Source: Muscardinus avellanarius (lineage: Eukaryota > Chordata > Mammalia > Rodentia > Gliridae). From it: a DNA stretch of 64,000 nucleotides. Positions 1-10,030 of the stretch are shown one piece after another (the first letter of the stretch is position 1; each line of letters starts with the position of its first letter). Below the pieces are notes generated by a model. It saw only the letters and a list, made by a program, of their open reading frames with translations, was not told the DNA's origin and did no database searches. The DNA lies in NCBI GenBank assembly GCA_963383645.1, contig OY726559.1, positions 123,428,721 through 123,492,720 of the forward strand, in the 5' to 3' direction. The translations under genes and the position numbers were made by a program.

Positions 1-1090
1 TTAAAAACTCTACCCCACCCTCTTTTACTGTAGCAGTCGTGACACTGAAAAATGGCCCTCAGGCTGATACACCTCAAGAACAGCCTTGTCTGTAGGCTGA
101 TGGTTGCTAATGTTTGCACACAGGTGCTCTGTGTAGGGGAGGAGATGTGCTGAGTTATTTGGTCCACCTGCCCTGGGGCGAGCCTACCTACAGATGATGC
201 TGCCCAGAGGCAGCCTCTGTATTGAAGATCAGGGTCTTTAATGCACATGGCTAATGATAAAATAAATGAACGTGACTTTCTTAAAACGTCACGTCGAGAA
301 GGAAATGAGGTGAAGAGAAACTGCTCTCTATAATCCCTTAATATTTCAAGTGTCATCGCCTTCTGACTCAGATCTTCTCAAAGGTTAGAATGCAGAGACC
401 ACTTTTTAGCGGTCGATTTTTGTCATTAAATAAATAATTATTTGGAGGAAATGATTTCATCTCAGAGTTTAAATTCTTCGGTGACTGTCTCATTTTCTTC
501 CATTGATAATAGGGGTCTCCTGGGAAGGAAGGGAAATCAATGTATTTCCAAGGGTTTGGCCTTCGGGAAGGCTGAGTTTGGGTCTACATATTTATTGGGG
601 ATAATAAATGCGATGGGGCATGAGCGCGGAGCCAGGCTGCTCAGCTTTTCATTTCTCTTCTGTTGTTTATGGGCTACGCAGCTTCAGACAAGCCACAGGA
701 CGATTGCAATGTTTACTTTTGCATTTAATGCTTATAGCAGTCTTTCCAGGTCTAACCTGGGAATGAGAATTACATGCAAAACTGGTTTCCAACACCTTGC
801 CACTGGAATCCAGAAAGATTTTTTCCACTTTGCATAGAGCTCTGCAACTGGGAGCCATGGTTTCTTCCTTCCCTCACTCCAAATGTAGCTCCGGTCCTTC
901 TTACAGACCTCCTGAACAGTGTCCCAGGGTCCTGACCTTGCACAGCAATTGGCAAGTGCTTCTCAGAGGCTCCCGGTGTGACGGAGGCAGAGACCTCCGG
1001 GAGAGCCCGCGGAGGGGATGTGAGTTCAGTCTCTCTCTCTCCAAGGAGGGGATGCAAGCGCATAGCCTGTGCTGGCCGTGCAAGCAACTT

Positions 1091-1092
<2 letters not shown>
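1..1092. other. Unique intergenic sequence
   Basis: No recognisable repeat and no convincing gene. The open frames here lack any domain and are not supported. AT-rich, conserved-looking DNA lies at 240-800, with a 7-bp inverted repeat ACGTGAC (270-276) / GTCACGT (288-294) resembling CRE or E-box half sites. Confidence 0.6.

Positions 1093-1093
<1 letters not shown>

Positions 1094-1131
<38 letters not shown>
1094..1131. repeat. (TG)n microsatellite
   Basis: About 19 TG units, immediately next to the 3' end of the antisense SINE that follows. It is best read as the expanded tail of that SINE. Confidence 0.95.
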
Positions 1132-1132
<1 letters not shown>

Positions 1133-1133
<1 letters not shown>

Positions 1134-1310
1134 GTGGGGAATTGAACCCAGGGGCATTCTACCTCTCAGCTATACCTCCAGCCCTATTTTATTCTTTTGT
1201 TTTGAAACAGGGTCTTACTAGGTTCTGAGAGTGGCTGAGAACGTGAGATCCTCCTGTCTCAGCTCCCCAAGTACTGGGATTACAAGTGTGCACCACCACG
1301 CCTGCCAGCT
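1133..1310 (-). mobile_element. SINE, B1 + ID-like dimer (squirrel type)
   Basis: Read on the minus strand: a B1 head (GTAATCCCAGTACTTGGG-type), a GAGACCCTGTTTC-like middle, an A-rich linker, then an ID-like half ending in GGTTCAATTCCCC. On the plus strand it appears as attgaacccaggggcattct near the start and tgggattaca near the end. It is a diverged, older copy. This architecture defines the SINE family used throughout the annotation. Confidence 0.9.
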
Positions 1311-2017
1311 TTTCCAGTTAAAAGAGAAAAAATCAATTCTTTGCAATTCTCTTCCAAGTGTCAGAATCAAGATGGTGTGATCTGTTGGTCCCAGGCTGCA
1401 GCTGCCACTGCAGAGGACCTCAAGGGCACATTTGCATTTCAAGACAACCTTTTACTCTGTAATGAAAACATCATCCCAGGAAGTTCAGGACCATAGCAGC
1501 CTGTTAAGAATTTTCTGCAAGTTTAGCTCACGTTTACCCTTCAAGCAAGAGTGAAATAATAGAAGATGGCCAATATTTTGCTTCTTCCCGTGGAGTAAGT
1601 CAAAACCGTGGGAATATTTCCCCCTGATTTGATTTACTGCTGCCTTCTCAAATGTATTTTTCTCTGTACTAAATTAACCCGTGATTGCTACCACAGAGAG
1701 CTGCAATGTGGTCAGAGAGTAAGACAGAGGGTTTTTTTTTTTCCTCTTTTATTTTTCTCACAATGAAAGGGATGATGTGAATGTGTGGTCCCACGATATT
1801 TTGAGGTGGATGTCGACCTCGGGCTTTGCACGGGACATTTAATACCCTGTGGCTCTCCCCCCACCCTCTCCTCATTCTTGCCTGCCTACCCCACATACCC
1901 TGCCAACGAGGACAGTTGGGCTAAGATGTGGGATAGCTCTATTCACTTACTTATACTTTGTGTCCAATAATATATAATTTTGCTGCAAAACTTTGCTTCA
2001 AACCAGGCTGATTCTTG
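1311..2017. other. Unique intergenic sequence
   Basis: No repeat or gene recognised, apart from a short T-run near 1732-1742. Confidence 0.5.
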
Positions 2018-2220
2018 GCTGTGTGTGTGGTACTGGGGACTGAGCAGTGGGACTCTATCTCTGAGATACACCGCAAGCTCTATTCTAGTTTTTATTTTGA
2101 AACAGAGTCTCATTAAGTTGCTAAGGGTCTCTCTAAGTTGCTGAGGCTGGCCTCGAACCTGTGATCCTCCTGCCTCCGCCTCCCGAGTACTGGGATTACA
2201 GGCGTGCACCACCAAGCCCA
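2018..2220 (-). mobile_element. SINE, B1 + ID-like dimer, older copy
   Basis: Antisense copy. The ID-like part begins after a short GTGTGTGTGG tail, the B1 part ends near 2217, and tgggattacaggcgtgcacc is visible close to the end. Many substitutions indicate an older subfamily. Confidence 0.9.
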
Positions 2221-2342
2221 ACTTCCTGCAACCTTTTTGGTGAGAAACTAAAAGAAAAGCATGTCTCTCCATTTCCAGCATTAAAATGCAGCAAAACCAG
2301 GACTTTAAAAAAAAATTAAGTAGAACATAAGACAGAACACAG

Positions 2343-2577
2343 TTTGTTGGAGGCAGTGGAGGGAGGATGAGGCAGAGGACGGAGACATGGTAGACAGAGG
2401 CTGGAGAACCAGGTAGAGGATGGAGGCATGGAGGACGGGGTGGAGGTTGGAGACATGGGGGACCGGGTGGAGGATGGGTGGAGGATGGGGCGGAGGACCG
2501 GGTGGATGATGGGGTGGATGACGGGGAGGACGGGGCGGAGGACGGGGCGGAGGTTGAGGCATGGAGGACCGGGCGGG
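2343..2577. repeat. G-rich minisatellite (GGAGGAYGGGG-like)
   Basis: Imperfect tandem repeats of about 10-16 bp built from ggaggacgggg / ggatggggtg / gaccgggtgg motifs, almost all purines on the plus strand. Several runs of three or four G suggest G-quadruplex potential. It produces proline-rich open frames on the minus strand that are not genes. Confidence 0.85.
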
Positions 2578-3008
2578 ACTGGCATCACCAGCTCTTTCAG
2601 CACCCCCTCCATTTACTCTGAACTCTCAACCAAGTAAAATCTTTCCTAAACCCGGATTGGTTTTGTTTGGGCTAAGATGAGTCTGGTAATATATACACAG
2701 TCTGAACCTCCAGGAGGACATTCAGAATGTTACTAATACATGTCAATTTACAATAGTGTCAGTTTACTGAATTGCCGCGTGGCGCATGGGGTTATGTTAG
2801 TAATTCCTCATGCCTGCTTTTTACAGTATTGTCATCAGGATGAATTATTTTTGAAGTTTGTAGTTATTTTTGGTTTTGATGATAAACCAAAGCTAGGTTA
2901 TCAAGATGACTTCAGGTGCATGATTAAAATAAATGATATCTTCTTATTTCATAAATGTTTTCTAATGTTTAATGCTCATGAATACTAGCGATTCAATATT
3001 GAGTGTGA
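2578..3008. other. Unique intergenic sequence
   Basis: AT-rich; nothing recognised. Confidence 0.5.
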
Positions 3009-3227
3009 GAGCCACGCATGGTGGCACACACCTCTAATCCCAGGATTTGGGAGGCTGAGACAGGAGGATTGTAGAGGCAAGGCAATCTCAGCAACTTAGT
3101 GAAGCCCTCAGAAATTTAGCAAGACTGTCTCAAAACAAAAATAAAAATAAAAAGGGCTGCTGGGGATCTAGATCAGAGGTAGAGTACTACTCACTCCAAT
3201 ACCCAGTATCAATAAAAAAAAAAAAAG
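3009..3227 (+). mobile_element. SINE, B1 + ID-like dimer, old copy
   Basis: Sense copy with cacgcatggtggcacacacc at the head and a degraded ID half with an A-rich tail ending near 3227. The head-to-tail order is complete. Confidence 0.9.
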
Positions 3228-3408
3228 TTGAGCATCAGACTAAGATTTCTATTTTGTAGGTAGATATCCTATTTAAAATACATCAATGGAAAATAAGATA
3301 TGCAGTCATGTTACCAATATGGGGGCAGGCAGGAGTAGCTCTGAGGGCATCCACAGAGGTCATGTGAGGCCTAAAATCCTAGGCCAAATATCGGTGTTTT
3401 ATTCTGAT

Positions 3409-3605
3409 TTTTTTTTTTTTTTGTGGTACTGGGGTTCCTGGAAGCCCTTCTACTTCCGGGCTACACTCCCAGACCTATTTTTACATTTTTATTTGGAAAC
3501 AGGGTCTCCTAAGCCAGCGCGGGCGGCTGGCTTCGAACCTGCGCGATCCTCCTGTCTCTGCCTCCCAAGCGCGGGGATTACAAGCGTGCGCCACCACGCC
3601 CGGCC
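3409..3605 (-). mobile_element. SINE subfamily A, very young copy
   Basis: Antisense copy of the youngest subfamily (called A here). Diagnostics are ggttcctggaagcccttcta in the ID half, a short ctaagccagcgcgggcggct middle, and CpG-rich GCGCGGGGATTACAAGCG in the head. It is flanked by a perfect 20-bp TSD, 3388-3407 and 3606-3625. The intact TSD and CpGs mark a recent insertion. Confidence 0.97.
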
Positions 3606-3808
3606 ATATCGGTGTTTTATTCTGAGGACCAGGGTCACAATCCTCAATACCTATGGCCAGGCAGAATGAACGAAGTAACAGTGAATGGAGCGGTCCAGCA
3701 TGAGAAATGTGGCTCAACAGCAAATGAAAAAAAATGTGCCTGCAAAACACAGGCTCATTACCCACTCTGTAAGCCGGAATTCCATTTGAGATTGCTAGTT
3801 TTCTCTCT

Positions 3809-3987
3809 TCGTGGTACTTAGGATTGAATGCAGGGGTACTCAATTACTGAGCTATTCCCTAGTCCTTTTATTTGTTTTATTTTGTAACAAGGTCTTTCTA
3901 AGTTGCCAGGGCTGAACTTGAACTTGGAATCCTCCTGTCTCAGCCTCCCAAGTGATGGAATTACAGGTGTGTGCTTCTCTGCTCAGC
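3809..3987 (-). mobile_element. SINE, B1 + ID-like dimer, old copy
   Basis: Antisense and diverged. It keeps ggattgaatgcaggggtact and cctcctgtctcagcctccca. Confidence 0.85.
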
Positions 3988-4112
3988 TCCATCCTCCTCG
4001 TCCTCCTCCTTGTCCTCCTTCTCCTCCTGGAGTGGCTGGGCCATGAGCCCGATTTAAAGAACCCCAGATGCCATTATCTCAATTCTTGTCCTCTTCCTCC
4101 TCTTCCTCTAGA
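3988..4112. repeat. Pyrimidine-rich low-complexity tract
   Basis: TCCTCC/TTCTCC-type runs at 3990-4029 and 4090-4111, separated by a block that carries a 20-mer (4058-4077) which recurs at 5937-5956. Confidence 0.8.
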
Positions 4113-4192
4113 CTGAATCCTTCTCTGGATTGAACCCGGGGCCTGGCCCACACTAGGCAGGCACTCCACCTCTGAAGTACATCCCTAGTCCC
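4113..4192 (-). mobile_element. ID-like SINE monomer (tRNA-derived)
   Basis: Antisense ID-type sequence with both promoter halves recognisable (ggattgaacccggggcctgg, then aggcaggcactccacctctg). There is no B1 head. It looks like an old free ID copy. Confidence 0.7.
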
Positions 4193-5960
4193 AGTGCTGG
4201 TCCACTGCCAACCACCACAGAGCTTCAAGGATGTAAATGAAGGACTCGATTTTCAGTTTAGAAGACTTTTCTACCCAAGAGCGCGTTAGTACAAAGGGCG
4301 TTGATTAAAGTAGTCTCACTGACATCTTTATTTTCTAAAAATGTTTAACAAACACCCACACGATGTTAATTATGTTTTAAATGCTCTGTAAACACTGACA
4401 TGTTCTGGCAGACATACGTCCTTGGCGCTGTTTCTCCCGTTTGAGAACCAGGCACCAGGTCACAGGGCTAGTAGAGGACTGTGCAGCGATGTGAACTCAA
4501 GCATCCTGGCTCCAGGATGTGGCATATAGCTAGGATGCCATGTTTCCTATTAGCAGTAACTAAAATGTGTTTATAATGTGTCCAGAAGATTGTGTGTGTG
4601 TTGGTGGCGGCATGAGTTTAACTTTGACATTGGATTATTTTGATTGTGGTTGAGAAATTCATAGGGGAAAATTGGTTCCAACTTGGTTAAGTAACACCAC
4701 CAAAGGACAAGAATATTGGTTTATCTAGAACAATGGAATTAATCAGCATATCTGTCGAGAGAGAGTAGAAAACCAGATACGTATATCATGTTAACCTTTA
4801 CTCTCTACCTGCACCTATCTATAAAACTCCTTTTATTCTGTTTTCTTTAAAAGACTCCTGGTAACTTGAATTTCCATCTTGTCTTTAGCACAGACACCTG
4901 TAGAACCTATGCCAAGTTACTACTCTTCTGTATTAATTTCCTACTATTGCTATAACCAGTTACTACAACCTTAGAGGCCGAAAACAACACTAATTTATTA
5001 TGTTTAGTTTTTGGGGTTGGGACACGGGCATCTTTAGGGAGCTGATACTTTGCCTCTCACATCTTCTCAGTTTCAAATTCCTCATTGGAAGAATGAGCTA
5101 TCATCTAAAATACTATCAAACTAAAATGCAGCCCTAAAATTGAGTTGAGAAACAAGCCTGGATGAAGAGATTAAACCTTTAAGTCTCTGGAATATCCAAC
5201 TTCTCATACGTAATCACTGCCTCGAAGAACTCTGAAAGAAGGGAACCTGGTATCCTCCAGTTTCTCCTGGGATCTGGCGTATCCCATAGGGTTCTGTGAT
5301 GGGTGTTTTACTGCCCTTTTGGGAGGTGGGGGAGCGCCTGGGAGGTGCAGACCAGCCTTCTCTTTGGTTTCTGTAGGGGAGAGTGTCCTGGACACTCACA
5401 GGCCACTGAGGTCTCTGCCCCTGCTTGGCACTAAGAATAGAAGTGCAGCTGCTGGTGCCCCTGAAGCCGGCCCCTGCCTGGGGGCCACAGAGCAAGTACC
5501 CAAGGAGGCAAAGGGGGGCGCCAACAGACTTAAAAGAATGTGACAAGTGAATGCAAAATCTGATTCAGGCTGCGATTCCAGACCAGAAGACAGTCAGTGG
5601 GATGAGCGATGGAACCTGAATAGGTCCGCAGTTTAGAGGATGAGCTTGGCCACCGAGCATTCAGATTTGATCTTGTGCTGTGGTTATGTAGGACGTTGGC
5701 CTTTGGGGAATCTGGGTGAAGGGTTTATGGAAATTCTTTGTATTTTTGTAACTTTATTTGTAAGTCTAAATTGTTTCAAACAGAGAAGTTAAAATATTAA
5801 GGCAGTTTAACAGCAGACTGCTCTAAGAGGCGATGGTGACTGTGTACTACATTTCAGCATCAGGATGAGCCCAGGTGTGCATATGGGTATAGGCCCCTTT
5901 GAGGACCAGAGCATCTGGGGTGTGAACCCCATTGAGAGAACCCCAGATGCCATTATTTTG
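4193..5960. other. Mostly unique sequence with old repeat traces
   Basis: A MIR-like antisense trace lies near 4400-4520 (caggtcacagggctagtaga). A second old interspersed repeat trace lies near 4925-5075 (ctattgctataaccagttac). No gene seen. An 11-bp perfect inverted repeat lies at 5911-5921 / 5940-5950. Confidence 0.45.
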
Positions 5961-6132
5961 ATTTGGCCCCTGAGCTACACTCCCAGCCCTATTTATTATT
6001 CTTTATTTTGAAATAGGGTTTCCTGAGTTGTGAAGGGCCTCACTAAGTAGCTAAGGCTGTCCTCAAACCATGACCCTTCTGTCTCAGCCTCCCAAATGCT
6101 GGGATTACAAGCGTGCACCACCACGCCCGGCC
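5961..6132 (-). mobile_element. SINE, B1 + ID-like dimer, 3'-truncated
   Basis: Antisense copy beginning inside the ID half (cctgagctacactcccagcc) and complete to the B1 head at 6132 (gcgtgcaccaccacgcccgg). Confidence 0.9.
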
Positions 6133-6168
6133 TGAAGGACCTTGACTTACATTAATATGGTCCACAGA

Positions 6169-7203
6169 GGCCGGGATCGGAGCTTGCTGAGTGGCGAGGC
6201 TGGTGCCGGAGCCTGTGAGGCCGGGATCGGAGCCTGCCATGTGGCGAGGCTGGGACTGTGGCCTGCTGCGCAGCAAAGGGCCAGCCGGTCCCTGCAACCG
6301 TGCGGTCAGGAAGCACTTGAAGATGCTGCTGCCTCACCCCATCTCTCAGCAGACCTCCAGATCCAAGTGACCTCTGTTAAAAAATTGGCTGTGAGTGGAT
6401 CATCTCGTCAAAGTCACTCACTATCATGATTTCAGCAAATGGGAAATAGTGTGGGAAAAAAAAAGTAGGACTTCCAAGGAAGAGATAAACTGTAATTGAT
6501 CAGGTGTGGAGAGGTGGAAACTCTAGTGCATTATTGGTGGGATTGCAAATTAATGCAACCACTTTGAAAGATGACACGGAAGATCTTCAGAAGAATGAAA
6601 ACGAACTTACCTTATGACCCAGCAATACCAACTATGGGTATCTACCCACCCCCCAAAAAAAACCCCGAAAAACAAACTACCAAACAAACGCACGAGTATC
6701 TATGTTCATAGATGCACAATTCTTCATTCCCAAACTATGGAACCAGCCAAGATGTCCATCAACAGATAAGTGGATTACAAAACTATGGGATATGTACACA
6801 ATGGAATTTATCCAGCCATAATAGAGAGCAAAATTATGGCAGCTACAGGGAAATGTCACAAAAAATAAGAAATCGGACGCTTTCTCTAATATGTGAAAAC
6901 AAGGGAGAAATGGGTAATAGGGGGAACTCTAGTTGAAGAAGAGGCCCTACAGAGTAGCAATTAAGGTGACCTATCTGAGGGGATGGGAGGGGGAAGATGG
7001 AAACTCTTTAAAGCACAAGATGTACTTAAACAAATGTATCAAAGTCAATCACTAACTCCAGGAAGGGAACAAAGGAGGGGGAGGGAATGGGGTAGGGATT
7101 GGATAAGGGCTAATTGAATGATGTGTGCATGTATAGCTGCACAAGTTGTTTTTATCCCATTAAGATGTTTGACTACAATGCACCAATAAAAATATGTTAA
7201 AAA
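6169..7203 (+). mobile_element. L1-tailed insertion with GC-rich 5' part
   Basis: A 1,035-bp insert bounded by a perfect 15-bp TSD (6154-6168 and 7204-7218). The 3' part from about 6495 is the L1 ORF2 C-terminus and 3' UTR, including an accttatgacccagcaatac stretch, a G-rich 3' UTR around 7070-7100 and the accaataaaaat end. The 5' part (6169 to about 6490) is GC-rich. It contains a 50-bp tandem duplication (6167-6216 and 6217-6266, each starting gaggccgggatcggagc) and is not ORF2. It is either an L1 5' UTR joined to the 3' end by internal deletion, or a chimera with another RNA. Confidence 0.8.
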
Positions 7204-7218
7204 ATATGGTCCACAGAA

Positions 7219-7727
7219 GTATTTTTGTTCTAATTCAATTTACATGTTCATGAAGCTTGTTAGTGGGGCCTGCTGTTGGATCTTCTGATAGAGACAGGAG
7301 AGGACAGGCCCAGGGTAAATGTGAGAGCTGGACCTAATAGCTCAGGTGGTCTAGGACATGATCGAAGTGTGTCTGGAGTGCCTGGCTAATGGAGTGCATA
7401 TTCCACTAACAACCAAGTCACCACAGGCCGATCACCAATTGATAAAGAATTCAAATACAGGGAAATACCCTGAACACCAAATGCAGACAAGACACGATCG
7501 AAGCCTTCTTTGGTGACTCAGAAGTCCGTGGAGAGTTCGCAGGATCAGGGTGCAAGGCCTCGGTGGGACGTCCTGGTTTCATTCTTCTCTATAAGGAACA
7601 GAATGTTTCAGTTTCTTCTGATCACTGGGATGTCCTTTTTTTATGTGGAACTGTCTCATGAAGCAAAAATTCCATTTGAGGACTTTTAGTATATTTTTAC
7701 GAAATGACCATTATAAAGGGGATGAGA
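7219..7727. other. Unique intergenic sequence
   Basis: Nothing recognised. Confidence 0.5.
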
Positions 7728-7868
7728 TACTTGGGGGCTGAGACGGAAGATCACAGGTTCGAGGCTAGCCTCAGCAACTTAGTGAGACCCTGTTTCAAAA
7801 TTAAAAATAAAAAGGGCTGATTTGTAGTTTGACGTTTGAATGCCCTTGGTGGATTCAATACCCAGGAC
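7728..7868 (+). mobile_element. SINE, B1 + ID-like dimer, 5'-truncated
   Basis: Sense copy lacking the first bases of the B1 head. It retains cagcctcagcaacttagtga, an A-rich linker and a degraded ID half. Confidence 0.8.
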
Positions 7869-8641
7869 CCCCTAAAAAGTGAGGTTGGGGGAGCAGGGGA
7901 TGAGAATGACCCCAATAGTAGCAGTCATCAATCTTATGTTTATGTGCTTTGTGTGTGCATTGATTTTAATATATTACTAGGCCCATAGGTCGGAGGTCTA
8001 AAGTGCGGACCGCTCCAGGTACAGTGCAGAAGAACGAGGCCGCCACCTCTCCTGAGGCAGGAGACCCTGGCTGGTCCTGCGGGCTGGGGGGCAGGTGCAC
8101 AGCCTCTGGTCCTGGGGAGGCCGCGGGGAAGTGTGGCCTGCTTAGTGTCCCAGGGTCTGGTTCAAGCAGATTTTCGTTTTCTTCTCTTGGGCAGAAATGA
8201 GGAAAAGCAGGGAGAAGGACCGAGCAGGGCCCTTTTCTAGGACTCCCAGTCTGTAACTCGGCTTCAACTCCCCTGCCAAGTGCTTTGTTCCTTATTTACA
8301 CTAATTACAATGTGATTGATTGTTGATTGCTCCTAATCCTTTTTTAAATCTGGCTCAGTTCTTCAGTTTGATTGGCCCCTGAAGCAGCAGCTGGCCAGTG
8401 CTAGATGGATGAGTGTCTCTGGTCCTTCTTGCTTTGCTCAGGGGTGCGAACACTTTAGAGATTGCAGAGTTCGCCTTCTCTCCCAGTGACCCCCTTCCCA
8501 GGAGGATGCTTCCACCTTGTTGCTTTGGCTCTAGTTCTCAGAAAAATCCCCTGTGGATCACAGGTTCTTTTTTTGCTATTCATTACGGTCACTTCAACCA
8601 GAATCAAATTATCCTGCCTTGAATTTTTGATTGAGGAATTT
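7869..8641. other. Unique intergenic sequence
   Basis: No repeat or gene recognised. Short open frames near 8003-8200 and 8413-8622 show no domain. Confidence 0.5.
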
Positions 8642-8829
8642 ATTTGGCACCAGGGATTGAAGCCAGGGGCACTATCGCACCAAGCTACATCCCCAGCCCT
8701 TTTTATTTCATTTTTTATTTCAAAACATCTCCTTAGGTTGCTGAGGGCCTTGCTAAGTCACCAAGGCTAGTCTCGAACCTGAGATCATCCTGTCTCAGCT
8801 TCCCAAGTACTGGGACGACAGGTGCGTGC
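8642..8829 (-). mobile_element. SINE, B1 + ID-like dimer, older copy
   Basis: Antisense, with ggattgaagccaggggcact to agtactgggacgacaggtgc. Confidence 0.88.
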
Positions 8830-9480
8830 GGCTGAACGGGGCTCATTTAACCGCTGTGAAGTGCACAGCTCAGTGGCACTCAGCACATCGACACTGCTGC
8901 TCGCCACCACCACCGTCCATCTCCAGAACTGTTTCATCTTTCCAAACGAAAACCTACATTAATGATAACATCCACTGCAAACAGCACTCCATTTCCCGTC
9001 TCCATAAATGGGACTCATCTAGGTGCCTAATATATGTGCAATCACACAGTACTTCTTCTTCTGTGAATGGCTTATTTTATTAGCATAATATCTTTAAAGT
9101 TCATCTACAGCCGGGCGTGGTGGCGCATGCTTGTAATCCCCACGCTTGGGAGGCTAAGACAGGAGGATCGCACAGGTTCGAAGCCAGCCTCAGCTACTTA
9201 GTGAGGCTCTCAGCAACTCAGTGAGACCCCATTTCCAAATAAAATAGAAAATAGGTCTGGGAGTATAGCCCAGAGGTAGATAGCCCCTGGGTTCCACCCC
9301 CAGTACCACCAAAAAAAAAAAGTTCATCTACACTGAAGCATGTATCAGGATTTTCTTCCTTTACAAAGGTTGAGCAATATTCCATTGTGTATACATAGAC
9401 ACATACATGTATAAAAATATCATAATTTGTTGATCCATTCATCTGTCAACTGACATTTGGGTTGTTTACACTTTTTATTG
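8830..9480 (-). mobile_element. Ancient L1 3' end (L1M-class), SINE-interrupted
   Basis: The plus strand reads as the familiar complement of an old L1 3' UTR: cagctcagtggcactcagca, tccatctccagaactgtttc, tggcttattttattagcata, then after the SINE gagcaatattccattgtgta and a tgatccattcatctgtcaac stretch. The SINE at 9110-9318 splits it. Substitution load is high. Confidence 0.75.
9110..9318 (+). mobile_element. SINE, B1 + ID-like dimer, young
   Basis: Sense copy inserted in the old antisense L1, with a perfect 14-bp TSD (9096-9109 and 9319-9332). It is intermediate between older copies and subfamily A: it has the long cagctacttagtgaggctct middle but a CpG-rich cacgcttgggaggctaagac head. Confidence 0.95.
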
Positions 9481-9529
9481 TTATGAATCATATTTTTTTC
9501 TTTAAAATTTTTAGTAGACATGTTAAAAA

Positions 9530-10030
9530 ACAAAAAGAAATAGATGAGGTTACTTTTGAATTTTATGTAATTTAACCTGATATATCTCTAATTTAGAATT
9601 TCAACATAGAATCATTTAAAATGTTTATCAAGAATATATATATATATACATCTATATACACTTTTTTTTTTTGGTGGTACTGGGGTGGAACCCAGAGGCT
9701 TCTACCTCTGGGCTATACTCCCAGACCTATTTTATACTTTATTTGGAAACAGGGTCTCACTAAGTTGCTGAGAGCCTCACTAAGTAGCTGAGGCTGGCTT
9801 TGAACCTGCGCAATCCTCCTGTCTCAGCCTCCCAAGCGCGGGGATTACAAGCCTGCACCACCACGCCCGGCCTATCAAGAAAATATTTTAAGTTCTTTTT
9901 TCCTTAAGTCTTCCAGAGCTAGTGTGTATCTGACATCGACACAGCACATCTTCATTTGGCTAGTCACATCCTAGTGCTCAGTGGCCACCACAGCCATTGC
10001 CTATGCTGTGAGATAGTGCAGGTCTAACTC
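9530..10030 (+). mobile_element. Ancient interspersed repeat, probable DNA transposon fossil
   Basis: AT-rich left part (taatttaacctgatatatct) and a right part resembling a common mammalian repeat (gctagtcacatcctagtgct, tcagtggccaccacagccat, gtgagatagtgcaggtct). A SINE at 9661-9871 interrupts it. Family not assigned. Confidence 0.4.
9661..9871 (-). mobile_element. SINE, B1 + ID-like dimer, young
   Basis: Antisense, CpG-containing copy with ggtggaacccagaggcttct and the long two-part middle. Tatcaagaa repeats at both flanks (near 9627 and 9873) are a probable TSD, separated from the tail by an AT microsatellite. Confidence 0.95.

Noticed and set aside
2305..2637. Proline-rich frames resembling a low-complexity protein
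   Set aside because: Encoded by the G-rich minisatellite; no start context or conservation evidence.
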